DNA of 64,000 bases, from NCBI RefSeq assembly GCF_030538655.1, contig NZ_JAUNTO010000012.1, positions 46,697-110,696 of the forward strand. The letters are read 5' to 3'. The translations under genes and the position numbers were made by a program. A model generated the notes under the pieces. That model was not told where the DNA came from and did no database searches. It saw only the letters and a program-made list of their open reading frames with translations. Each line of letters starts with the position of its first letter. The stretch's first letter is position 1. Source of the stretch: Paracoccus sp. (in: a-proteobacteria) (lineage in GTDB: Bacteria; Pseudomonadota; Alphaproteobacteria; Rhodobacterales; Rhodobacteraceae). Positions 57,783 through 64,000 of this stretch are shown in pieces.

Positions 57783-58183
57783 GGGTTTATAACTGGGAAG
57801 CCCGGCTGTCCGATTACATTGCGCAGGTCGCTGAACGACCCTTTGAATATGGCGTTTATGATTGCGCGCTGTTCGCCGCCGGCGGCGTCGAAGCCGTCAC
57901 CGGTACCAATCCGGCGGCGCAGTGGGTCGGTCGATACCAGTCTGATCTGGCCGGACGGCGGCACATGCGCCGCGCCGGATATGCCGACCATATCGATTGC
58001 GCCATGACCATGTTTCCCCCGATCGGCCACGCCATGCGCCTGCCAGGCGATCTGGCGGTGGTCCTTCAGGGCGATGCAGGAGCGCTTGGTATCCTGCATG
58101 GCGCGCTGATCTATGTCCTGCGCCCCGACGGGCTTGGCATCATCGGCATCGAGCGCGCCGATCTTATCCTCGGGGTGCGCTGA
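57779..58183 (+). CDS. Phage tail protein, DUF6950/NlpC-like
   Basis: 134 residues with the N-terminal phrase WEARLSDYIAQVAERPFEYGVYDCALFAAGGVEAVTG (quoted in parts: FEYGVYDCALF holds the cysteine) followed by GDLAVVLQGDAGALGILHGAL. In the phage tail cassette this protein is the counterpart of the NlpC/P60-type peptidase that opens the cell wall; the expected Cys is there and a His in LHGAL may be the partner. It starts on the stop of the DUF2163-like gene and stops on the start of the next. Confidence 0.7.
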   Translation: MRVYNWEARLSDYIAQVAERPFEYGVYDCALFAAGGVEAVTGTNPAAQWVGRYQSDLAGRRHMRRAGYADHIDCAMTMFPPIGHAMRLPGDLAVVLQGDAGALGILHGALIYVLRPDGLGIIGIERADLILGVR

Positions 58184-58713
58184 TGCCCGCCGTCGGAGCC
58201 GCCATCGCCGTCGTCGGTAGCTGGGCCACCACAGCTGTGGTTGGCAAAATTGCCACAAACCTGCTGATCAGCGCCAGCTTGACGGCCGTTCAATCAGCGC
58301 TGCAGCGCAATGCCGCAAAGCGCCAGCCGCAGCCGGGCATCCAGACGGAATTCACCACCAGCGGCGGCGCGCAGCCCATGGCCTTTCTGGTCGGGCGCTA
58401 TGCCACCGGCGGTCATATGGTCTGCCCGCCGATGTCGCATGGCAAATCGGACCGCAACCCCAATGCCTTTCTGACCTATGTGATTTCACTGGGCGATGTG
58501 CCGGGCGCGGCACTGAACAAGGTGATTATCAATGATAGAGAAGTCAGGTTTTCCGACGTGCCCAAGGATATGCCCATTGGCGGTCCGATTCCGCAGGGCA
58601 AAAGCGCGCGCTGGTATCAGCCAGACGACAATCACGGGGCAAATCAAGCTGCCGGATGGCAATGCAGCACAGATCACAGCAGTCGATTTTACGTTGGCCG
58701 CCGCCGATTTTGA
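58183..58713 (+). CDS. Host-specificity/tail-tip protein, N-terminal part only
   Basis: 176 residues. The N-terminal helices AAIAVVGSWATTAVVGKIATN and the following QPGIQTEFTTSGGAQPMAFLVGRYATGG, then LGDVPGAALNKVIINDREV, are the usual start of the large (often over 1,000-residue) phage/GTA host-specificity protein. Here the homology ends at about KDMPIGGPIPQGK (near 58605) and the frame runs on into a sequence that belongs to the next gene in another frame. A deletion has removed the body of this protein. Confidence 0.65.
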   Translation: MPAVGAAIAVVGSWATTAVVGKIATNLLISASLTAVQSALQRNAAKRQPQPGIQTEFTTSGGAQPMAFLVGRYATGGHMVCPPMSHGKSDRNPNAFLTYVISLGDVPGAALNKVIINDREVRFSDVPKDMPIGGPIPQGKSARWYQPDDNHGANQAAGWQCSTDHSSRFYVGRRRF

Positions 58714-59041
58714 AGCTGGTCAGATTATCGCTGCTCATAAGGTCAGCGCCACGGTCGATGCTCAGGGAGCATTCAGCGTGACATTGTGGCCCAACAGCGC
58801 GGGAGAGAGGGGAAATACCAGCTACAAGGTGGTGTTCAAGCTGGTCGACGGGGCGGTGGTTTCCGAAATCAAGAGTCTGTTTGTGCGGGCGTCTGAATCG
58901 CCACGAAACATCGAGGATGTGGTGATCGAGAACACCAAAATTTTGTCAAATTTTGGCACCATATTGCTGTCAGAGGGGGAATGGCAGGCGCTGACGGTAA
59001 TGAAGCCGAATACCGTCTACTTCGTTCTGCGTGAGGTGTAA
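58532..59041 (+). CDS. Phage tail beta-sandwich protein, start lost at a deletion junction
   Basis: The open frame starts at 58532, but its first 27 codons are the shadow of the upstream gene; real coding character begins at about 58613 (ISQTTITGQIKLPDGNAAQ). The rest reads like a beta-sandwich domain of phage tails (FTLAAADFEAGQIIAAHKVSA, TSYKVVFKLVDGAVVSEIKSLF, ESPRNIEDVVIE). It is 2 bases upstream of the next tail gene. Original start and N-terminus are missing, so it may not be made. Confidence 0.55.
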   Translation: MIEKSGFPTCPRICPLAVRFRRAKARAGISQTTITGQIKLPDGNAAQITAVDFTLAAADFEAGQIIAAHKVSATVDAQGAFSVTLWPNSAGERGNTSYKVVFKLVDGAVVSEIKSLFVRASESPRNIEDVVIENTKILSNFGTILLSEGEWQALTVMKPNTVYFVLREV

Positions 59042-59043
59042 TT

Positions 59044-60465
59044 ATGCATGGCTTCATCGGACGGGTTGCGCAGATCTATATCACCGACAGCCAAGGTCGC
59101 CCTCGGCGTACGGACATGTTTCTTAATGGCCGAGATATGCTGAGTGGCCTGCGGTTCACAGCGCATCCACAGATCAATGGCGAGCCGTTGATCGGCCAGA
59201 CGCTGACCGTCAGTGCGGATGCCGAGGGAGCAGCACTCAGCTATCAGTGGATACGAGACGGCGCAGTCATCAGCGGTGCAACTGCAGCAAGATATGAGGT
59301 GGTTCCGGCAGACGACCTTTGCCAGATTGGTGTACTCGTGACCGCTGCGGTTGGCGAGGACGGCATTAGTGCTGCGGTATCTGCAGGTGTCGCGCGCTGG
59401 CCAGCACCGGTTGCAATCGGCTCGATCGGAAATCGCAGCTATATGGTCGGTCAGACCGTGCCTGCCACTGATCTGCGAACCAAATTCCGTGGCGGTGCGC
59501 TAAACTATACGATTATGCCGGACGACGGTCAGCTTTTGATCGATGGCCATAACCTCATATTTGCGACTGAGGCTGCCTATAGCGGATCATTCGTGATCAC
59601 GGCCAGCAATAGCGGTGGAGAAGCCATTCTGCCCGCGTTTTCAGTGACCATTGAGGCGGTGCATCATTCCGACCCCGACCCGCCGAACGACCTTCTTAGC
59701 ACCAGCGAGGGCGCGATCAGCAATGTGGTCGAGCGGCAGGACGGGGCGAATTCGTTCACCCTGATAGGGACAGAACATGCTGGTGATTACTCCGTATTTG
59801 CTACTGACATCGCATCGGGGCACCCGATTGTTCTGGTCCCGCCGACTGTCGGGGAAAGCCCCGCCGGGACGTTCCGCATCAGCAAATTCGGCTTCTATGT
59901 CTACCCGTCTGACGCGCCGGCTGTGGCAACGCATGCCTGGCTGGTTGACAATCTGGAGGTTGCCACAGGGACGGAGTTTGTCAGTGAAAATACTCACGCG
60001 TTCGGGCAGATCGAACTGGAATTGCGCGTCTCGAATATCAATAGCATGGTGTCCGGGACAACGATTGCGACCCGCGTGACCGCGCAGGAGCCGCAAATGT
60101 TCACTGCGGCACCGTCTGTCTTCCGCAAGTCGGATAGCAGCCGTGTGCACTTTGCGGAACAGGCGATCCCTATTGATCCGGTTAACGAACTGATCCTGGC
60201 AGGCCGCATCAAATACGAGCCACACACTGGCGAATCGCGGGTGGCGGGTCTTGCTTTCCGGCTGGCGGATCAGGCCGAGCATTTGGCAATCAATGTGACA
60301 CAGACAGGCACGCTTAACATCCGCACACGTTTTGCTCATGCAGACGGGTCCTCTCGTGCGATCAATTATCTGGACGGGATGCCCGCGATCCACCCGGAGA
60401 CGTGGTTGATTTTGTCCAGGTCGCTGGTCCGATTGGCACCAACGCGGCGCGCACAAGCTATGTGA
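59044..60465 (+). CDS. Phage tail protein with Ig-like repeats, frameshifted near its C-terminus
   Basis: A 473-residue open frame. Early MHGFIGRVAQIYITDSQGRP is followed by bacterial Ig-like and fibre-type domains (TLTVSADAEGAALSYQWIRDG, GSFVITASNSGGEAILPAFSV). The proper frame is lost at 60393-60397: in the next frame HPGDVVDFVQVAGPIGTNAAR continues sensibly, while this frame goes on as LSRSLVRLAPTRR before stopping. Restoring one G makes CCCGGG and joins the frames. If both frameshifts in the region are repaired the protein would be 594 residues, ending at 60826. Confidence 0.7.
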   Translation: MHGFIGRVAQIYITDSQGRPRRTDMFLNGRDMLSGLRFTAHPQINGEPLIGQTLTVSADAEGAALSYQWIRDGAVISGATAARYEVVPADDLCQIGVLVTAAVGEDGISAAVSAGVARWPAPVAIGSIGNRSYMVGQTVPATDLRTKFRGGALNYTIMPDDGQLLIDGHNLIFATEAAYSGSFVITASNSGGEAILPAFSVTIEAVHHSDPDPPNDLLSTSEGAISNVVERQDGANSFTLIGTEHAGDYSVFATDIASGHPIVLVPPTVGESPAGTFRISKFGFYVYPSDAPAVATHAWLVDNLEVATGTEFVSENTHAFGQIELELRVSNINSMVSGTTIATRVTAQEPQMFTAAPSVFRKSDSSRVHFAEQAIPIDPVNELILAGRIKYEPHTGESRVAGLAFRLADQAEHLAINVTQTGTLNIRTRFAHADGSSRAINYLDGMPAIHPETWLILSRSLVRLAPTRRAQAM

Positions 60466-60826
60466 CGGCACGGGTGAACGGCGGCGACTGGGTGGCGCCA
60501 ATTCATGGGCGGTCTCTGCTGCCCATCGGTGATCGACAATTCATGTGGCCCGATGGGGCCACCAGTTATGCGCCCAAAATCAGCGCACTCGCGGATAATA
60601 CTGCCGCGCAAGACAATGGTTCGATTTCTTTCGATGCACCCGGCTTCTGATCTCTCTGGGCGAAACCCTGACGCTGGACGAGGCAAAGTCTCTGTTCTGG
60701 CGACCAGACGGAACCATGCAGCCGCCGGGTGTGATCCGTCTCAGGATCACCGCCCCGATCATCGACTTTTATGGTGGCCGGAATCACGGAACGATTGGCG
60801 CGCCGACCATCAACACCGCAGCGTAA
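60393..60826 (+). pseudogene. Displaced 3' part of the same tail protein (two frameshifts)
   Basis: After the first shift the frame reads DFVQVAGPIGTNAARTSYVT and RQFMWPDGATSYAPKI to FDAPG, then shifts again at 60639-60643 and continues as LLISLGETLTLDEAKSLFWR, GVIRLRITAPIIDFYGGRN and stops at 60826. Both breaks are cured by one extra base in a CCCGG context. The sequence on each side keeps coding quality, so the breaks are recent or are sequencing errors. Confidence 0.75.
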
Positions 60827-60835
60827 GGGGGTATC

Positions 60836-61144
60836 ATGTCGAAAAAATATCATCTGTCGGTCGCGAACGAGGACGCCAGTGCGCATCTGTTCTGGTCCAC
60901 GGAAAATGACGGCTTTGAAACCATTGGCCTCAGCATGAATGAGGAGGGCATGTTCGGGAACACACTGGGTTCCCGAACGGGTAAGGTGTCCAAGGGCCGC
61001 ATTCGCCCCGTCACCATGGATATTCACGCATGGCGCCCGACCGCTTTTGACAAGGCGTCACGCAAGATCAGCTTCGGGCCGAATACTGTCGCCGGATATG
61101 AGTTTTTATCGACGGATGGGCGAATGGCGGCACGGTGGATGTGA
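60836..61144 (+). CDS. N-terminal part of tail-fibre gene, cut by a one-base frameshift
   Basis: 102 residues from an ATG after a GGGG stretch: MSKKYHLSVANEDASAHLFW, then GSRTGKVSKGRIRPVTMDIHA and FGPNTVAGYEF. At the T-run 61103-61107 the frame is lost; one extra T would give GYEFFIDGWANGGTVDVMRVV and join the protein to the long frame that starts at 61135. I therefore think this and the next entry were one gene of about 943 residues. Confidence 0.65.
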   Translation: MSKKYHLSVANEDASAHLFWSTENDGFETIGLSMNEEGMFGNTLGSRTGKVSKGRIRPVTMDIHAWRPTAFDKASRKISFGPNTVAGYEFLSTDGRMAARWM

Positions 61145-63666
61145 TGCGTGTCGTCGATGACAAAATGACCGAAATAGGTCGGGTCAACATTACAGACACT
61201 ATCGCACGCCAGATTGTCCCAATCGGTGGCGCCACGCGCGGCCTGGTTGCGGGTCACGGAGAGCTGATCCACCAATTTTCCAGATACTATGGGCTGGAAG
61301 TGCCCATGTATATCGCCGTTGCGGCGGTCAGCGAGAATGGCGAGATCAGCGCATGGTCCGAACCTGCCAAGGTCGATCTGGTGGCCGGTTCTGATGCAAT
61401 CACCCCCACGCCGGCGGATCATTTCACCACTGTACCCAGCTATCCACACGCCTCCCCGGACGTCTCGGTTCCGAAGCCCACGAACGTCACTGTGCAGGCT
61501 GTCGGCAATCGCGCCATCAAGGTCAATTTCGCCCCCGCCCTCGGCCTGCGTCACGTTGTGGCCATGTCGTGGCACCCCTCCTTCACCAATGAAGAAGCTA
61601 TCACCGTGGATGGTGATATTGACATTGAACTGACCGATTTTCTCGTGGTCCGCACGACCTTTGTGGACATGGATATGGCCAAATATGCCTGCGGGCGCAT
61701 GGTCCATGTAGAGTCGTTCAATGCGAACTCCCCCGGCGTGCCCAGCTTCAATCAGTGGATGCCCAAGGGTGTTACGGGTGAACTTCTGACGGATGTGGAC
61801 GGCACACCGTTCGGACGGATCAGGATCGAGGATGGGGTGGAATACAATATCAACGCCTATGTGCATCAGGGCACGGATGGGGCCTGGTATCCCATTCTCG
61901 ACCCCGCCCGCCGCTATCGCTGGATTACCGGCATTCGCGCGCAATCCCCGACAACCGCTCGATTCCAGGTATTGGGATCGACAACGCCCCGCTCGATCCA
62001 GGAGATCGGAACGGATTGGAGTGATGTCGAGATCGCGTTCGGCGTGAATGAACCTCGCATCGATGGAACGGCACAACCGGCCCGGATCACATTAACCGGC
62101 CCTTGCGTGGTGGATCTGCGGCGTTTCGCGGTATTCGAGGACGGCACCGAATACCTGCATTTCCGCGAGCAAGAGCGGCGAACGCTGCTGGACGGCACAC
62201 TGCCCTATCTACGCATTCATTCGATGTGCAAATCGCGACCCAGGGTTTATATTGCGGCTGATGCCCTGCATCCTTGGGGCACGAACGCGCGCGGTTATTC
62301 GTTTTGGGCGTTTTTCAACAGTCTGAAGCAACTCAAGGAAAGCCTGGAAGGTCAGGCGGCGCAGGCAAAGGTTGGCCGCCCGTGTTTCAATCCATGGATA
62401 CAGATCGAACCGCCCCATGCGCGCAGGGACGAACTGCGGACCTATGCGGGCTGGCTGTGCACGACCTATGACGCGAGCGCCGAGCAAACCCCCGAGCAGG
62501 TCGGCGCAAAAATGCGCGTTGACGCCGGGCAGGTCGAGCCGTGGCAGGATGTGTTCGAAACCATCATGATCGAGATGGGGAACGAGCCGTGGAACAACAT
62601 GTCCGCATTTTTCTATTATGAAGGCATTGATGGTGTTGCGTCGGGCGGCAAGCTTAATGGCATGTGGCTGCAACGGTTTGCCAACATCATGGAGGCCACC
62701 CCCGGTTATAACCCGGACAAGTTCAGATTTTACCTGAACGGCACGGGCAACAATCCCAATTACATCCCGGACGGCCTGTCCGTGTGCCCCGCCGCCGATT
62801 ACACCGGATTTGCCTATTATATCATGGGCTGGGACGTCGGCATGAATATCATGCCAGATTCCAGAAATCAGGACCTGATGGCATATCAGGCGGCGTCTAC
62901 ACATGCCACCTATCAAAGCAAAAACCTGCCAGGTACCAAGTATGTTACCCTGATGAACAGCCTGGAAGACATCAACAAGACCCGTGAAAAGAAGGTCCGG
63001 GTCATAGGATACGAATATGGGCCGGGTTATGAGACTGTGGGCGGCACGATCTGGCAAGAGCGCAGTCAGAAATCCAAGCTGCTCGGGAACTCGACCCTTG
63101 ATGTTTTGATGACCAACGCCAGTCTCGGCAATATTTCCGACACCTTCTTCACGGTATCTACGGGGCGGCTGTTCAGGGGTCGCACACAGCCTCCACAGGG
63201 CGGCGCTTATGCTCCGTCGCTGATGTGGCAAAATTTCGTGAACGAACATCTGCTTGGTAAAACCACGCGGGTCATGCCGGTGAAGGGCGCGTCTCTGCCG
63301 GGTGTGACGCTTGAAACCCGCGATGATGAAGGCAATCCGGCCCCCGGAACGTCCTCGCTGGCGGCCCGCTTCGTGCAAGAGGCTGTTCGCGTGTTCCGGG
63401 TCGATCGCAAGGATGGCAGCATCGCTTTTGTTCTGATCAGCACTGACACGCAAAATATGCAGACCATGAAGCTGGGCTTCCCGCCCCGCGCCCGCCGCTG
63501 GACGAAATGGACGATGGAGGGCGACATGCTGGCCTATAACCAGACCTTGGCCACCAAGGATGATGTCCGCTTTGAAAGCCAGCAGATGCCTGACGATTGG
63601 GGAGGCAGCATGATCGAGATCGCCCTGCAACCCGGCACGGCCGAGGTGTATATTGAGAGTGCGTGA
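61135..63666 (+). CDS. Phage tail-fibre protein with clan GH-A glycosidase-like domain
   Basis: 843 residues. A fibronectin-like N-terminal part (about 85-150) precedes a beta domain and a TIM-barrel region. Around residue 480 the motif IMIEMGNEPWNNM has the Asn-Glu pair that carries the acid/base residue in clan GH-A glycosidases; the likely nucleophile is in RVIGYEYGPGYE, around residue 625. A C-terminal beta part (FVLISTDTQNMQTMKLGF) completes it. This would fit a tail spike that cuts host surface polysaccharide. Family within the clan is not clear. It lies at the right end of the Mu-like element where tail-fibre genes belong. Confidence 0.7.
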   Translation: MDVMRVVDDKMTEIGRVNITDTIARQIVPIGGATRGLVAGHGELIHQFSRYYGLEVPMYIAVAAVSENGEISAWSEPAKVDLVAGSDAITPTPADHFTTVPSYPHASPDVSVPKPTNVTVQAVGNRAIKVNFAPALGLRHVVAMSWHPSFTNEEAITVDGDIDIELTDFLVVRTTFVDMDMAKYACGRMVHVESFNANSPGVPSFNQWMPKGVTGELLTDVDGTPFGRIRIEDGVEYNINAYVHQGTDGAWYPILDPARRYRWITGIRAQSPTTARFQVLGSTTPRSIQEIGTDWSDVEIAFGVNEPRIDGTAQPARITLTGPCVVDLRRFAVFEDGTEYLHFREQERRTLLDGTLPYLRIHSMCKSRPRVYIAADALHPWGTNARGYSFWAFFNSLKQLKESLEGQAAQAKVGRPCFNPWIQIEPPHARRDELRTYAGWLCTTYDASAEQTPEQVGAKMRVDAGQVEPWQDVFETIMIEMGNEPWNNMSAFFYYEGIDGVASGGKLNGMWLQRFANIMEATPGYNPDKFRFYLNGTGNNPNYIPDGLSVCPAADYTGFAYYIMGWDVGMNIMPDSRNQDLMAYQAASTHATYQSKNLPGTKYVTLMNSLEDINKTREKKVRVIGYEYGPGYETVGGTIWQERSQKSKLLGNSTLDVLMTNASLGNISDTFFTVSTGRLFRGRTQPPQGGAYAPSLMWQNFVNEHLLGKTTRVMPVKGASLPGVTLETRDDEGNPAPGTSSLAARFVQEAVRVFRVDRKDGSIAFVLISTDTQNMQTMKLGFPPRARRWTKWTMEGDMLAYNQTLATKDDVRFESQQMPDDWGGSMIEIALQPGTAEVYIESA

Positions 63667-63670
63667 CGCT

Positions 63671-63705
63671 GGGTGCTGTCGGTGCGTGTTACACCGACAG
63701 CACCC
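63671..63705 (+). terminator. Long perfect hairpin after the tail-fibre gene
   Basis: A 14-base perfect stem (GGGTGCTGTCGGTG and its complement) with a seven-base loop, five bases after the stop. There is only a weak T-run, so it may act as a terminator with help or protect the mRNA end. Confidence 0.75.
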
Positions 63706-63746
63706 TTGAAACGCCGTTTCACGCCCCGTGAAACATTTTCTGCGTG

Positions 63747-63786
63747 CTGCAACTTTTGATGTCAAACACTGCAAGTTCTTGTGTCA
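63747..63786 (-). promoter_or_regulatory. Right-end transposase-binding motifs (R1 and R2)
   Basis: Read from the right terminus inward: R1 TGACACAAGAACTTGCAG (63769-63786) and R2 TGACATCAAAAGTTGCAG (63747-63764). They are 14/18 identical and spaced 22 bp apart, like the contiguous 22-bp MuA sites of Mu attR. R1 has the same offset from the end as the left motif. Confidence 0.75.
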
Positions 63787-63793
63787 TGCTGCA

Positions 63794-63798
63794 GCGGA
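63794..63798. repeat. 5-bp target-site duplication GCGGA, right copy
   Basis: Directly follows the CA terminus of the Mu-like element and matches the left copy at 56719-56723. Confidence 0.85.
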
Positions 63799-63900
63799 TA
63801 TCCCTGAGCGCTATGGCCCGCACACCACCTGCTACAATCGCTTCGTGCGGTGGCGTGAAGCGGGCGTGTGGGACCGGCTTCTGGCTTCGGTTAGCGCGGC
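63799..63900 (+). pseudogene. IS5-family transposase, continuation after the inserted element
   Basis: IPERYGPHTTCYNRFVRWRE and GVWDRLLASVS continue the transposase interrupted at 56723. After about 63900 the match to IS5 proteins fades; another frame (RLADAEGITVHHSAVCTLL) is open to the window edge. So the IS may carry a further lesion, or its end lies beyond the window. Confidence 0.75.
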
Positions 63901-64000
63901 TTGCCGATGCCGAGGGGATCACCGTTCATCATTCAGCCGTGTGTACCCTGCTTGCAGGATGCAAGGCTGAACCTGTTGGCCTAGGCATTTACTGCGAGAA

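Larger units (their letters stand above)
56724..63793 (+). mobile_element. Mu-like transposable prophage remnant, 7,070 bp
   Basis: The element begins TGTTATC and ends in TGCTGCA, so its ends are TG...CA, with a 5-bp duplication on both sides. An 18-bp motif lies at offset 8-25 from each end (56731-56748 and, inverted, 63769-63786), and the right end has a second copy 22 bp further in (63747-63764), the spacing of MuA sites R1 and R2. Inside are tail-tip and tail-fibre genes of the right part of such a phage. The left part (repressor, transposase, head genes) is lost, apart from some 100-400 bases. The element therefore cannot move by itself. Confidence 0.88.

Noticed and set aside
60393-60643. 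Programmed translational frameshifting in the tail genes
   Set aside because: No slippery heptamer or downstream structure at the shifts, and three shifts in adjacent genes are better explained by base loss.
57171-63666. Gene transfer agent tail cluster
   Set aside because: Gene order resembles a GTA tail, but the Mu-type termini and target duplication around it show a transposable phage instead.
1-64000. CRISPR array, rRNA operon or riboswitch
   Set aside because: No regularly spaced repeats with unique spacers, no rRNA sequence and no recognisable riboswitch core were seen.

Overview
This window looks like chromosome of a GC-rich alphaproteobacterium of the family Rhodobacteraceae, most likely Paracoccus or a close relative. 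The reasons are the tol-pal order, the ctaC-ctaB-small gene-ctaG-ctaE-surf1-thrC order of an aa3-type cytochrome oxidase cluster, a CtaC protein that reads much like the Paracoccus subunit II, and short intergenic repeats of a kind common in Rhodobacterales. This placement is by recognition, not by a search.

Positions 1-53,400 are mostly tightly packed core genes. In order: the tail of a membrane protein and a PaaI-type thioesterase; folD and chorismate mutase (minus); ohr; ftsH, tilS and the whole Tol-Pal envelope system (minus: ybgC-tolQ-tolR-tolA-tolB-pal-cpoB); a sugar-nucleotide-type dehydrogenase, a family 8-like glycosyltransferase, a D-lactate-type FAD dehydrogenase, a sulfotransferase, a GH25 lipoprotein, a CPBP membrane protein and aspS; dprA and tldD; the cytochrome oxidase cluster running into thrC, an M16 processing peptidase and a GNAT acetyltransferase; cell-wall and leucyl peptidases; carbonic anhydrase; a DUF4139 protein; asd; two glycosyltransferases and an MFS carrier; truB, rbfA and dapB; an RND efflux set with two adaptors; leuB; and one tRNA-Pro(CGG). 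Two decayed genes sit among them: an aspartate/glutamate-type racemase near 22 kb and a tsaE-like fragment near 13.5 kb.

From about 53,400 onward the content is accessory. After tRNA-Pro come a gene-poor stretch and a two-gene operon (a creatinase/ectoine-hydrolase-like M24 protein and an M20 amidohydrolase) whose base use is less GC-biased than the core. Then comes the most striking structure: an IS5-family transposase gene cut in two by a 7,070-bp element (56,724-63,793). The element starts with TG, ends with CA, is flanked by a 5-bp duplication (GCGGA), and carries matching 18-bp motifs at the same distance from both ends. These are the hallmarks of a Mu-like transposable phage. Only a few hundred bases of the left end and the tail-tip/tail-fibre genes of the right end remain. 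The last gene encodes a large tail protein with clan GH-A glycosidase-like motifs.

A second unusual signal is compositional: reading the whole window I found the hexamer CCCGGG only once (10,512-10,517), although CCCGGA, CCCGGC and CCCGGT are all common. Three of the frameshifts in broken genes fall exactly where adding one base would make CCCGGG. This may reflect avoidance of a restriction target, scars of its cleavage, or an assembly artefact.
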